From Crossaster papposus (lineage: Eukaryota > Echinodermata > Asteroidea > Velatida > Solasteridae): a DNA stretch of 64,000 nt. The stretch spans positions 2,824,462-2,888,461 of the forward strand of contig JBAIAA010000409.1 in NCBI GenBank assembly GCA_037893245.1, given 5' to 3'. Shown here in pieces: positions 36,601 through 48,830 of this stretch. The notes under the pieces are model-generated. The model was given only the letters and a program-made list of their open reading frames with translations, ran no database searches and was not told the DNA's origin. Positions within the stretch are counted from its first letter, which is position 1. Every line of letters starts with the position of its first letter. The translations under genes were made by a program, and so were the position numbers.

Positions 36601-37208
36601 CAGCACTATTTTACAGTGGATAATGGAATATACTGATAATTGAAACAAAGTTCCAACCGTGGTCTTACCTCGCAAATTGCAATGAACATTTTGCAAGCAG
36701 CAAGCCAGCATCACTATGGCGCATTCTTTGGTTGTCCAACACAAATGAATGGTGTTCTTCCCGAACATTTTGGTCAAATCGTGATTTAGGTGGCGCATTC
36801 TTTGGTTGTCCAACACAAATGAATGGTGTTCCTCCCGAACATTTTGGTCAAATCGTGATTTAGGTGTACACAAAAGCTTGACCGCTTCCTTAGGCCTATG
36901 TTCGTAAAGATATAGTATTGCCGAGAAGGCTTCGCCTCGATCGTCACGACACGGCCCGCGCAGTTCATACACAATCTATCATTGGCCCAGCGAGGTTTTA
37001 TTAAAATAGTGAACACAGAGGGTTCCATATTGTCAGTGAGTAGGTACATGTATTGGATGCGTGACCATCATAACCGCCACACGATTTACTATTAATTATA
37101 ATTGTGCGCAGCCACAAGCACCCGCGTTCCAATGCTTGGAAGATAATAGTAATGGATTAATTGAATAATAAACAATAACTAAATAATGACATATCCTATG
37201 CATCCATG

Positions 37209-37334
37209 CAGGCCCGTACGTAGGATTTTATATGGGGGTGCAAATTTGTACAGATGTATTATTATTTTTATTATTTTTAGGGGGGGGGGGGGTTGTGCGT
37301 ACGCACCCGTCGCACCCCCTTGCGTACGGGCCTG
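37209..37334. mobile_element. CAGGCCCGTACG MITE, copy B
   Basis: Same site and ends as 27,634-27,758. The internal G run is one base longer. Confidence 0.8.
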
Positions 37335-39626
37335 CCATGCTTAAGATTGGCTCAATTACTAATTATTGTTGCCGTGAATTTCAATTTAAAGCAAATGGAG
37401 GGTAAAACCTTCACTAACACTATGTGCATAACATTATGTGCTTATAAGAACGGGTTAAATGTAACTAATTAGCCGCTCGCACTAAGCAATCATTATTGTA
37501 TTTGTGTTAATTAATTAGAATATTGAGCACGATAAATCCACCTGCAAACGGTAGTGCAATACGTTTATGCAGAATTCCAACTTCAATGGAAAATCCCGTA
37601 CAAAGTTTACATTAAAAATGACAATTTTTCGCTATTAGTTTACGTGTGTATAATAGCCTGTATAATATGCATTTTAAACAAATAAGGTATTACGGAAAAT
37701 AATAATTTTGTTGGGTTCTGTTCTAAAAAGAAAATGTTAACAACTTAAGTGTGCGTTCGAATTAAAGCGATTTTGCCTCTCCAGTTTTGATCGTGTTTCA
37801 TATTTGAATGACGCAACAGTACTTTTGGCCATTATAGTCATACAATGAAATCAGATGACCATCAGCCTCGTTCGATTTCGCGTAAAATAGCCCGGCTCGG
37901 TGGTTAAATTGGCTGCTCATTTGCCGAAATTGACTGGGAAAACCTATAATTGCTCTATGTTTTATATATTGTGTATCAATTATTTCACGCATTGCTCGGT
38001 GCGGTTTTTGATCAAAACTATTGATGTGTAATGTTACCATGGCGATTGCCGTTTTAGGGGGGTTGCGGGTTGAACCAAACAATTATTGCATTCCGATGCA
38101 GGTGATGTAAACATCATTATATTAATTTATGATGTAGTTCTTGCAACTGTAAATAATTCATGGGGAGCTAAGAGTGGCCTGCAAATCGATCGCGGCGGGT
38201 GGAATTGTATATCTTGGGGCCCTTGTTATGGACGTTTGGGGTCAGGAACCATGATTACGCGGAGTGCACCAGCGTATGAAAACACTCATTCAATTATGAT
38301 CCAAGGTTTCAAGTATAGGTTTTCAAATTTCGGCAAATTAAAATTAAAAGTGAAGAAGAAAAGTGTTTAGCCTTATTGTTAAACTGTGCTATCGGGTTCT
38401 ATGTCATCGGTGCTATTGACGCCGTTATAAATTTGGCTGACATGGACACATGGTTGACAAAAAGGTCACTAAATCTCCGGGGAAATGTTGCACTTTAAGT
38501 CGCACAAACCATGGAGGTAAAATTCATGCACAAACAATGCTGCGACACAGCGCCACCCTTACTAGCGCCTCCTCTTGACGGATACTACGAGAACAAAATG
38601 CAGGGCAGCCGACACAGCACCACATACGCACCGCAAACTCCATTTTGTTCGTGTCCCGGTTCTGTCTGACATTTTGTTTTTAAGACGCATTATTTTATGC
38701 CTTCTATCTCTAATAGCGATTACATAAAACAATGTTTAAACAAATTTTAAACAGACGTTAATTTCACTGACACTTGCATGGGAAATGTGGATATATACAC
38801 AGGTCAGGCGTAACCGGGACACCAAAATATTTCCCACTTTTGAACCCCTTATTTTGGACTAACCCAATTACAGAATCGGTGTGGAAGTACCACAATCAAA
38901 CAACGGTACCGGTCGGACCAATATTTCACACCCCTCCACCCTCATCACGTATGAATTTGTCTTAGTTTTTGTCTTAGAAATTATATTACAATTGCTTTTC
39001 CCTCCAGAAAACGGCCAAGAAGGTGAATCTTTCCTGCTAATATTTCCCTTTTAGGTCCATCACATCTGTGGTTTATTAAGCACAGACAAAACACCTCCCA
39101 TAATGTTCACACTCATGTAGAACATATTCAAAGAATATGTGCCATTTTGTTCTTGCAAGTGTTTCGGGCATATTATAATCATACGATCGCGAGATGCAAA
39201 TTGTCTTACAAAATAAAGAATGACGGTATACTGATCGGTATAGTCTAGAACAAAAATAGCAGACATCATCACACCTCTAAAACATACAGATTGGAAACAT
39301 CGAAGTGTGGAGACAGATATTCTAAACTTTACACAGAATTTGAAGTTAAACAATGCGTTTCAATTCATTGTATCGCTTGGAATGCAGTTTATACATTATT
39401 CACACACAAAACGCCACAACATTAAATTGACAAAAATCCTATAAACGTCAGTTGCCGATGATCGACTGGCTATTTGGACTTCAACATTAATTATCTACAA
39501 TACAGTTTCTGATAACTAATTATATACATGTTACCTGAAAAATCGATGAAAAGTACACTGTAGGACTTATTATTCAATATCATAAGATTGTGTACGTGTG
39601 GCGGCTGGTTCGATTCACAGCTCTCC

Positions 39627-42600
39627 TTAGAATATTTTAATATAGACTGAAAAGTCCATGTTAGGTGTCATCTCAATGTCTGTCGAGTTTAGGTTATGCA
39701 GACGACATTGGCCGGTCTCTGGCGCAAAGTCCAAGGAGAAACAGCGGGCATCTTTGCTGCAGTACACGGCACACCTCAGGAGCGTCTTGGCCATCTTGGT
39801 CGACAGGGGGTCAGAGTTTGAGATCAAACCTCCCTTGTACAGCATCTGTAACCCGGAGTTTCTGGTCTTGGGTAGAGTGGGCTCGGCGCTAGGCCCAGTC
39901 GGTGTGGGCTCGGCGCTAGTAGGCCTAGTCTTTGGAGCCGCAGTAGTGGTAGTAGTACCTAAGACGTAAATGACGAAAATGTATATTACAATGTAATTAC
40001 AAAAATGATATAGCTCTATTATTTCTCTATACCCCCGAAGGCCCAGAATCTTTAGCTTAATTAGTATAATAGGACTCGCTAATTAATAGCCGGTCAGTTT
40101 TGTAAACAGGAGATTTTGTCACAGACTCTTTGAACCTTCGTTTACAATAAGCTTTTGTATTGGTGACGTGTCACACTTCGTTTATAGGTGATCCTACACT
40201 AAAAGGGCGAGACACCAGAAGTGACCGCCGTCTTACCAGCAAGACTTGCACATTCTCCGGTTGTGTATTCTTTCACCGTCACCTCAGCTAGCATCAGGAT
40301 GGCTTTTGTTACAGCGGGGTTGGTCTTATCTATGTCCAGGGTGACGTACCTAGCCATCCTCGGTGGGTCACAAAGGAACACGTGGCTCGCTCCGTTGGTG
40401 GACTCGGCTCTTGTGGCCGGTGAACCGCACGGCTCGTTCTCGGTGTAGTTTTGGCCCCGGCCGGCTCTAGCCACTGCTCCCGTAAAACGATATTCGCCTC
40501 AGTTGAGAAAAAAATGAGTCAGAGAGTATATAGGCTGCCTAAAAAATATCGACATGTACAATGAAAACACACACATGTTCATACAGTCGTGAACCACATA
40601 ACGATCGAGGATCGATATTGTGTTTTCCTGTATTCCTATGTTATACCCAAACCCCATTGCTTTGCGCTTGCACCGTCGATCGAGGACCGAATTTTTCCAT
40701 TCATACCGCCGACCGAGGGGCTTTTGTTTCCTTTGTTCTACTTTGTGTCTCGCCCCTCGGTCGTTATGTGGTGCAAGAGCATGAATGACAATGGGTTTTA
40801 TTTTGTATTGTTTCTATTAGATAAATATTTGGAAAGAATATGTTGCAACCTGACGCTGTTTTTTTTGTCGTCATCTCAATAAAGGTCAGTGCAAAAATGA
40901 AAAGACACGAATCTAGCCCTGTGAAACATTTTTAATTTTAAGACTAGTTTGCGGTAGCACCAACAGGAAATTATCTTGTGTGTGTTCGTGTGGGAACATG
41001 TAACCTTTCGGACCGTATGATCTGCCCGTCAGCGTCAGGAGACTGATTTGTTAGGAAATACTGAATGTTCTCCACCAAGTTGACTTTGTACACAACCGGT
41101 AAAGTAGCGTCAGGATACTCCACTCTTTTTGTAAGATGAATTTGAGTCGCTCAGACGTGAACACTTTTGATGGTGTAATTATCGTTACTTTTTGGCAGTT
41201 TTTGTGTTAAAGCGATTGAGAAAAACTGTAATTTGTGACACGGGCCAAGTTGAACATTACCACAACAGTCTTGTCGGGTTGTGGCGGTGATTTCACCTAA
41301 GCAGCGTTCAGTCTCAAGGTCGACTCGCCACCAAGGATGTTGGTCACCGCCCTCGGCTGTGACAACGACAAGTGACAACGACGATGGCATTAACCAATGT
41401 AATAGTCACCAAGTACAGTGTAACATACAAAAGCTAAAGGAATTATGACTGTACGTGGAATAAATGGATAACGGGGGACATTAACGAAGAAAAGTGCCCA
41501 CTCCTGTGAAATCTCATTGGTTAGTGATAAATTCAACGCTCAATGTGTTGAATTCATCAGTTTATTGGTTGAAATTCCAACTTTTAAAGAGTAGTCACTG
41601 ACCGCACAATTATAACGTTGATTCAAAACTTAAGTTTTAAAAGTGTAAAGATATCAATTACGCTATTCCCTGTAAAATATTCCTTCTGGCATGCCGTCAT
41701 TTTGAACAAAAAAACAAAATGATGTCCGATTTATAAAAAGGTGCGTCTTAAAGACAGCGTCAAAACCTTTTGTTTCCAGAAAACTACTCGCTTTGAATGT
41801 TGAAGTCTATTTGAGGTGCTCGGAAGTTTGGTCTAATCTCGGGGTCAACACGCTCTTATACTGTTGTTTTTCTCGAAACATAATTCATTCACAGAGCCAA
41901 CACCTCGTCTAGTTAGTTGTTAATTAACCACCACTCTTTAGATTTTGAGCATTTTGCTGATTCAAACGATATAAATGCACAACTGACAAATGCTATACGA
42001 TTCATTTGGGCATAATTGGGGTAATGATGTGGACATCCTACCTCCGTGAGAGAATGTATTTATTCTGCCGTCGACGGCATTTTTGGCTGGGTAGTAACCC
42101 GCGCTCTGCGATGCCGGCTTGCTGATGATTGACAGGGCTGAAAAGAGTCAAACAATTATGCTATACTAAGCAAGACTGGGACCGACAGACACCCCCATTT
42201 AGTCCCCCGTATAATTATGTGTGACCTGCTCCCACGAAATTAGAGTAAAGTTGACATTTTGATATTTTCAGATTCTTAGCTTTAAAATGATATATAATTT
42301 ATTGGGTAGGGTATTAAAAAATAAATCTAACATTGACGTTACACGTCCTTCAATTTAATGTCTTTCCCATGTTACCAAGAGTCGTTCTAATAATTAAACA
42401 AAACGTAAGCTGCATATAATGACTACGCACCTTCCCCCCAAACCACATTAGGACTTACTTGGTAGTTCGAAAGAAAACATATGTGGGAATTGTATCGTGC
42501 CAAAACCCAACAAAACATTCCCCACTGTCAAATCGGCTATTTTGCAATCATAACTCAATATAGCATAGCGGGACTTCACGCCGTTTTCGTGGGAGCAGGC

Positions 42601-42654
42601 ATCCTGAGCCACGCAGAGTTTAAGAGGCTCTTCTTGAATTATCGCCCTCAAATC
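39627..42654 (-). CDS. Fucolectin-like (FTP) + PAN/apple domain lectin, copy C, most complete
   Basis: Five minus-strand exons: 42,654-42,459 (open, Cys-rich, ends at donor GTAAGT in phase 1), 42,137-42,042, 41,356-41,261, 40,497-40,237, and 39,958-39,627. The last four match copies A and B. The first exon reads through 'LCVAQDACSHENGVKSRYA' to 'FELP' and joins the FTP start in frame; its AG acceptor choice is uncertain and I do not recognise its domain. The protein would carry a Cys-rich N-terminal part, one FTP lectin fold, a Thr/Pro-rich linker and a C-terminal PAN/apple module. A signal peptide is not visible, so a further upstream exon is expected. This is the best candidate for a functional copy. 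Confidence 0.72.
40584..40782 (+). mobile_element. ~200-bp MITE (ACCACATAACGA ends) in an intron of lectin copy C
   Basis: Same as 31,007-31,205, inherited by duplication. Confidence 0.6.
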
Positions 42655-45030
42655 CTGCGGACATTCGCAGCAACAATTAAACAAGTTGGCCAATAAATGA
42701 TATGAACGTCCACCCCTGGTAAAATGGCAATTTCTAACACCTATACTTAATGTTATTGGCGTTTACGTAGCTTTCCAGTCTTGTATGTTTCTTATTATGT
42801 ATACTATATAATAGCAAAAACAAATTCACGTTCTATACGTTAATTTCTACAATTTTCCGATTGATTTAAATTTTTACGTGGGAGGATGCAAATTTGTGAG
42901 AACACATCAAATGTTCAAGCGAACGGACCAATATAAATGCGCGTTTCGGAAGAACTTTGGGAGGATCGGGTGAAACATTGTCTCCTCTGGTACATCAGGG
43001 ATTTACCGCTCCCAGTCTTAGAACACACTATAGCCCTGTCCGCACTGGACTTAATTTGGGCAAACTAACCGAGCCAATGGGTAACTTGCCCATTTCAAGT
43101 CCAGTGCGGACAGCCTGGGTAACTTTCCTCACAGGTAACTATACCCACGCCGCGTGGGTAGTTTAACCGAGCCAAAGGTGCCCAGGAAGATTGACCAGGA
43201 AGATTTAACCGAGCCAGAAAATCCAGTGCGGACGCGACGTCTCGGTTAAATCTTCCATCACCCATTATGTAAGAAAATAATGTTGAGAGCTAGCCTCGGG
43301 AACAGACGATCCGGTCGTCAAGTCGCGGTCATAGGTCACGCAGGGTGCCCTTTTATTGTTTTGGAGCCAGCTCGGTTAGTTTACCCATCGTCTCGGCAAT
43401 TCTACCCGCGTCAATTAAATTCAAGTGCGGACGGTGGGAAGATCAACCCATCGGAATGTTACCCGTCGTCATGGTCAAATTACCCAAAATGTTTATCCAG
43501 TGCGAACACGGCTTTAGACATCCTTGCCTTTCGCATACACCGTGAGGGTGCGTTTTTGTAGGTCATTTAGGCACGGAACACCGAACTTTTCGCAAATGTT
43601 TTCCTTTCAAAAATCGAATTGAGAATCGTCCGCCATCTTGTTTGTTTGTAAGCCAACCTCGGACCCAGGAATAAGTAGCGCGTTTTATGAATGAAAAACT
43701 GCAATTTCATGCCTGGGGTCCAGGAATGCCTTGATCTGTTTGTAACGGAGGCTCTGATTGGGCGCATGAATCTTTGTGCCAATTGACCACGGATCTTGCC
43801 TAGTGTCCACAGGGCTTTGAGAGCTATTAGTAGAAAGCTCGTAAAATCGCTGCGTGGCTCAGGATGTGGAGCACGTCGCATACACACTCTCTAGGCTGTT
43901 GTTACCTAACGCACCCCCCACCCTTAAAAACCTAAACATAATCCGTGAAAAACCACAACATTCCGCTATAGCACTTAATGGCCACCATAAAGGGGGGTTC
44001 TCTCCGTCCCTTGTCTTGCTTCATTATGTGTGTGTACGAACCTTGCTATCCTTGTGTAGACTTGGTAACAAAAGATGTCCACACTTTACACAAACCTGAA
44101 ACCTGTGGACTTGGCCAAGTCCGCACAAGGTTTCCCCTCTTAGAGACCGCTAGAGGTAAAACTGGTTATAGGGTTACATATAGAAAAATTGTATAACAGT
44201 CACAAATGTGGATTGAAAACAACTTCATGGTGCGAAAAATTTTAGTAAGAGTATTTTGTAACAATTGGTCGATGGTTCTTAACTGTACGAAAACAAAAGA
44301 TGTCCACACAGTGATAGTAAGGTGCATGTGTGTTGTTTATGGTGTGAATGGAGGACACATGCCTGGTGACACAAAGGTAAATTGGGGTTAAGGTTAGAAT
44401 CGAGGACGTTCTCGATTAAGAGATTCGTGTACAAAACCAATGAGAGCCGTAAGAAAAAGTACAAACAAAAGAAATTATCGAGAGGAACAAAAAAACATAA
44501 ACAAATATAAAGTTTTTGCAGTTGTTAGGTATTCAGCATTATTAAAACGTATATTTCGCCATATTAAAGTTTGAATTTCAAGTACCCTTTAAACCTAGTA
44601 TTGAGTGACATGTTTAATCGCTACCTTCGCTAAATTCGCTACCTTGTGGACGAACAGAATAACAATGAAAAGCCCTCCACGGAAAAATTATAAAGAGGAG
44701 GGCGTGCGTCTCCATGAAGGATTTTGGGGTAATAAAGAACATTACGCGTCTCTTTCTAGGTATATACATGTACATTTTGGAACGCGTGTAATAATTGTAA
44801 TCGATGAGCATATATTATGTTGAAAGAGTTTACTGTAAATAGACAATAATAGTTATTGGTCCTACTATATTCCATAATTACTATTATTGTTATATTTCAT
44901 AATATGTACTTTAAATCAGATTATTTTTATTAAATGAAGCGATCCACATAATTATTGTTCTATATTTGTTTAATGTCCTAATCACTGACTCACCTGTGTA
45001 TTACAAATACGTTTTCCTTGCACTTTTTAA

Positions 45031-45516
45031 AGGTAGGATACACCTTTGGTAATTGCTTGAATTGTCATGAATAGGTGGATTTGGGGCGTTGTGCTTTATA
45101 GTTACTATCGCTTAACTTACCTGTCCGCAGTGTTCCAATCATAAATGCTGAGAAAAGCAAGAAAAACGGCGTTCGTTTTCAACCGGCGTCAGGCACTGGT
45201 TCTTTTTTTGTTATTGTTTATTTCGAGATCGCCGTCCAGCGATCGTGATGTTTTTAAAATAAAATTCAATTTTTTGAACAATTGCAGGTTATCTAGCGCA
45301 ATCCTTTTGTTGGATGCCTACAATCAATATTTACTTCAAATAAGTAAGACATTTCCTAATAATTCGGTTATGTCAAAGAGAATTGAGGAGGAGCTGAAGA
45401 ATCGTGCAAATAATGGACGAGGCGAAGCCGAGTCTATTGTTGCACGAATCTACAGTTCCGAGTCTATTCTCCGACTTAATCATTTTTTTGTTCAAATAAG
45501 ATTTCTGGCTTGCCGC
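45031..45516 (+). mobile_element. Reversed relative of the GGATACACC-end element, left end kept
   Basis: Begins AGGTAGGATACACC after 'ttta' and continues as a diverged reverse complement of the MITE at 26,674-27,024. The open frame 45,145-45,648 ('MLRKARKTAFVFNRRQ...') matches the minus-strand frame of that MITE ('MLRKARQTAFVF...'). It continues into the sequence that copies A and B retain at 25,862-26,289, and is cut at 45,516 by the hAT-like insertion. Confidence 0.55.
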
Positions 45517-46954
45517 CATGGGCGTCAATCCTGGGGGGGACAGGGGGACACGTCCCCCCCATATTTTGAAGGGTGGGGGACACAATATCAAATGTCCCCC
45601 CCCATGTTTTCGAACTCGTGTATCTCAATAGGGCAATATGTACTGTAGCGGAAACTGTCAAGAATAGCGGAGCGGCGGGGTAAGTGTGACGGATTTACAC
45701 GGAGTCCATTCAAGTCCAACAACAGAAGCCAACAGAACCTGACGTTAACGCGCTACTGCGGGTTTGGCCGCCCTATGCAGGCGTATGTGTGCGCGCGCGA
45801 ACTCGATATTTAAGTGTAGTTCGTACGTGTGCATGTACAAACATGTACATGTACATGTGCATACGTGAACACATAACATGTACTGTTCGCGTGAAATCAG
45901 GCGTTATCTCGTCTAGACGTAATCTAACTTTTGTCCTAAATTTATATTATTTGTTGCTGTGACATAGCCCCTGAAATCGATAATTCAGTAAATGATGTTT
46001 TGCAGCCATATTCATACTGTATCATGTAGGCTGTGTGTGGACTTTGGTTGTGGTTGAAATCTGTGTTTTTGGTAAAGTTGTAGCCTAGTTTGAGGATCAA
46101 GGGGACTTTAAGCTACTGCGAGAACTCCAGCCACATTCTGGTGCATGTTGTGCTTCAGAAACATTCAATCAGTTGATATGAACCTATACAAAAGTCGGAT
46201 ATTTCTATTTCCTTCATTTGTATTTACTTCTCAGTGATTCCGAAGTCGCAGGCGAACCGAAGCCGAAGACGCGAAGCAAAGTTTTAAGTACGCGTAGCAG
46301 ACGACCAAATGCGCGGCGCAAAAGATCTTTGCCCGAACATTTCACTTGCATTTTAATAGTGGTTGTTCATTCATTTTACCATAACTGAACATTTTATTCT
46401 TCACTTCCATCACACTCGGAAACAATAACAAAGAACTTCGTGGAAATTTCTAATGTTATCAGTTGGCCGTCAATCAAAGTTCAAAGACTTGGGATTTATT
46501 ATTTGAATTAATTCGACGGTGGAATAAAACAAATACCGGCACCTCCGATTGAATCTGGGCTTAATACTTTCAAGATACTTGATAAATACTTTTCAAGATA
46601 CTTCTCCGTAACTTATTTGAAAAAGTAAACGGATAAAACCTAATCTCATTAAAGATGGACTACAACGAAAACTCACACATTAAATTTATTATCGGACCTT
46701 GTTTATGTTGTGTTCAGGTAACACTTTATTGTTACGGTCATGTTTTTCTCTAAATAATTTTGTTGCAATTTGACCGAAAAAATTAGACCTCGATTCTTCG
46801 ATTTTGAAATTTCCCGCCCTGTACTGGTTCCCGGCAAAGATCCACTGAAAACCACAATGAAATCCACGATATAGTACCAGCGGACTTGTAAACCAGCGAA
46901 AAGTGATGACGTACTACCCATGAGCAAGCGAGAGTAAACATGTTCGAATTCATT

Positions 46955-48830
46955 CTTCTTGTCACCTATTACCCAAGAGGAGATTGTGGACAATATTAAC
47001 AAAATTCCTTCTGGCAAGGCCCCTGGTTTCGACGCTTTGAATTCTTTTGTAATAAAACAGGCAAGGTATTCGTTAGCAAAACCTTTAGCTATTATTTTTA
47101 ATAAATGTCTAACAGCAGGAGTATTTCCCGATAGCTTAAAAATAGCCCAAGTTATACCAATCTACAAAAAAGGTTGTAGACATGATATTACTAATTATAG
47201 ACCAATTTCAGTTCTGTCGACATTCTCCAAGTTATTTGAAAGGCTTATATACATTAGGTTAATATCTTTTATTAACAAGAATGATATTCTTTCGGAGGCA
47301 CAATTTGGCTTCAGACAAAACCGGTCAACTGAATTATCAACATCATATGTTCTCAGTAAAATATGTAATGCGATCGATCATAATAAATTTTCAATTGGCA
47401 TATTCCTTGACTTATCTAAAGCATTTGACACAGTCAATCATGAAATATTAATAAGTAAGATGGAACATTACGGGGTGCGTGGGATTGCCTTGGACCTATT
47501 TAAAAGTTATCTGACTAATAGAAAGCAGTATGTGTCTTATAATTCTGTAAACTCAACTGATCGTGATATTGTCTGTGGAGTACCACAAGGTTCTGTGTTA
47601 GGTCCTCTATTTTTTATTCTTTATATAAATGATATTTGTAACACCTCCGACATTATTTCATTTTGCTTATTTGCTGATGACACAAGTTTACTATATACTC
47701 ACCAAAATGTTGACACTGCTGTTAGAAACCTCAATGTTGAACTTAAAACAATTAGCACTTGGCTCTTAGCAAACAAATTATGTCTTAACTTATTGAAATC
47801 TAACTATATGATTTTCTGTGCCCATCAGTATAAATATTCTCAATCTGTTCCTCTAATTTTAAATGAATCAAGGCTAAACCAAGTAACAACTACTAAATTC
47901 CTAGGAATAACTATTGATGAGCATCTCACCTGGAGAAACCATATTGATGACATAGCGACAAAAATATCTAAAAATGTTGGCATAATGAACCGTCTAAAAT
48001 ATTACCTGCCCAGTAGAATCTTGTTAACTCTGTATAATTCTTTTGTTTTGCCATATTTAAATTATTCAATCTTGACTTGGGGGGGTTCTTCATCTAAATA
48101 CAACAAACTGTTTACCTTACAGAAACGAGCAGTCCGAATAGTATCAAAAGCTGGCTATCGTGATCATTCCCTTCCTTTATTTACAAACCTGAGTCTTTTA
48201 CAGTTTTATGACCTGTACTATTTTAATTTAGGCAAATTGATGTATAAATTTAAAACCAATGTATTACCCCGTTGTTTTAATTCATTCTTCATGTTAACCT
48301 CTGACATTCATTTGTATAATACCCGAAGTACTGCCAAGAACAATTTTTATGTCCAGTTTAGCCGAACAGAGTTGTGTAAAAATAGTGTTTTTCAGCGTGG
48401 CACTTTATATTGGAATAGCTTAGACGAGTCTCTAAAATCATCAAACTCCCTCTCTATATTTGTTAAAAAGCTGAAATTCTATCTTCTTGATTCACATCTA
48501 TATAATTAGTTATAATTTATGAAATTAATTTATGTGGTTTTGTCTCTCACCAGCCTGTGTTTTCCAGTGTGTGTTTCGTTATATTGTTTGTTTACGTATA
48601 ATGTCCTTTGTCCTGTGTGTTGACCATATAGATTGTCTGTCAATAGGTTAGGGTACAAAAGCAATTCGCTTCACCTTATACCTAAATGTTGTCATTAATT
48701 TGGTTATAATTTTATACTTCTGTATATAATTATAATTAGATCATTTAATTGTTCACTCTTTGTTAAAGTGAATTCTGTTTTCTTCTATTCTGTGCTAATG
48801 GCAGCGTTGAAATAAATGTACTACTACTAA
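46955..48830 (+). mobile_element. 5'-truncated Jockey/CR1-group LINE inside the hAT-like element
   Basis: Contains a reverse transcriptase frame, a 3' untranslated region of about 320 bp with AATAAA at 48,811-48,816, and a short ACT-repeat tail. The endonuclease half and any ORF1 are missing, as is usual after incomplete target-primed reverse transcription. The exact 5' junction and target duplication could not be fixed. Confidence 0.8.
46959..48509 (+). CDS. LINE reverse transcriptase, N-terminally truncated but open
   Basis: 516 codons to the stop without interruption. Ordered reverse transcriptase motifs are present: 'IPIYKKG' (about residues 67-73), 'NYRPIS' (79-84), catalytic Asp in 'IFLDLSKAFDTVNH' (about 148-161), 'GVPQGSVLGPLFF' (about 207-219), the active-site box 'FADDTSLL' (238-245), and a thumb region 'TKFLGI'. 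The C-terminal part has the 'YNSFVLPYLNYSILTWG' stretch common in Jockey/CR1-group LINEs. The frame opens with TTG at the truncation point, so it has no native start. The enzyme would copy LINE RNA into the chromosome. An intact frame suggests a young insertion. Confidence 0.9.
   Translation: MSPITQEEIVDNINKIPSGKAPGFDALNSFVIKQARYSLAKPLAIIFNKCLTAGVFPDSLKIAQVIPIYKKGCRHDITNYRPISVLSTFSKLFERLIYIRLISFINKNDILSEAQFGFRQNRSTELSTSYVLSKICNAIDHNKFSIGIFLDLSKAFDTVNHEILISKMEHYGVRGIALDLFKSYLTNRKQYVSYNSVNSTDRDIVCGVPQGSVLGPLFFILYINDICNTSDIISFCLFADDTSLLYTHQNVDTAVRNLNVELKTISTWLLANKLCLNLLKSNYMIFCAHQYKYSQSVPLILNESRLNQVTTTKFLGITIDEHLTWRNHIDDIATKISKNVGIMNRLKYYLPSRILLTLYNSFVLPYLNYSILTWGGSSSKYNKLFTLQKRAVRIVSKAGYRDHSLPLFTNLSLLQFYDLYYFNLGKLMYKFKTNVLPRCFNSFFMLTSDIHLYNTRSTAKNNFYVQFSRTELCKNSVFQRGTLYWNSLDESLKSSNSLSIFVKKLKFYLLDSHLYN

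Larger units (their letters stand above)
28785..38361. repeat. Large duplicated unit, copy B (9577 bp)
   Basis: Starts 'gaaaagtgtttagccttattg' and repeats from 38,362 at a spacing of 9577 bp. It is almost identical to copy C over the first 3.5 kb and to copy A over the last several kb. It contains a full FTP-PAN gene and the same nested MITEs. The stretches 28.8-30.05, 33.1-35.5 and 36.6-38.36 kb contain no supportable gene. Confidence 0.93.

Noticed and set aside
28785..42000. Copies B and C as a pure assembly artefact
   Set aside because: They are very similar, but they differ by scattered substitutions and indels, C switches to A-like variants, and only C has the hAT-like insertion. Haplotype duplication cannot be fully excluded without reads.
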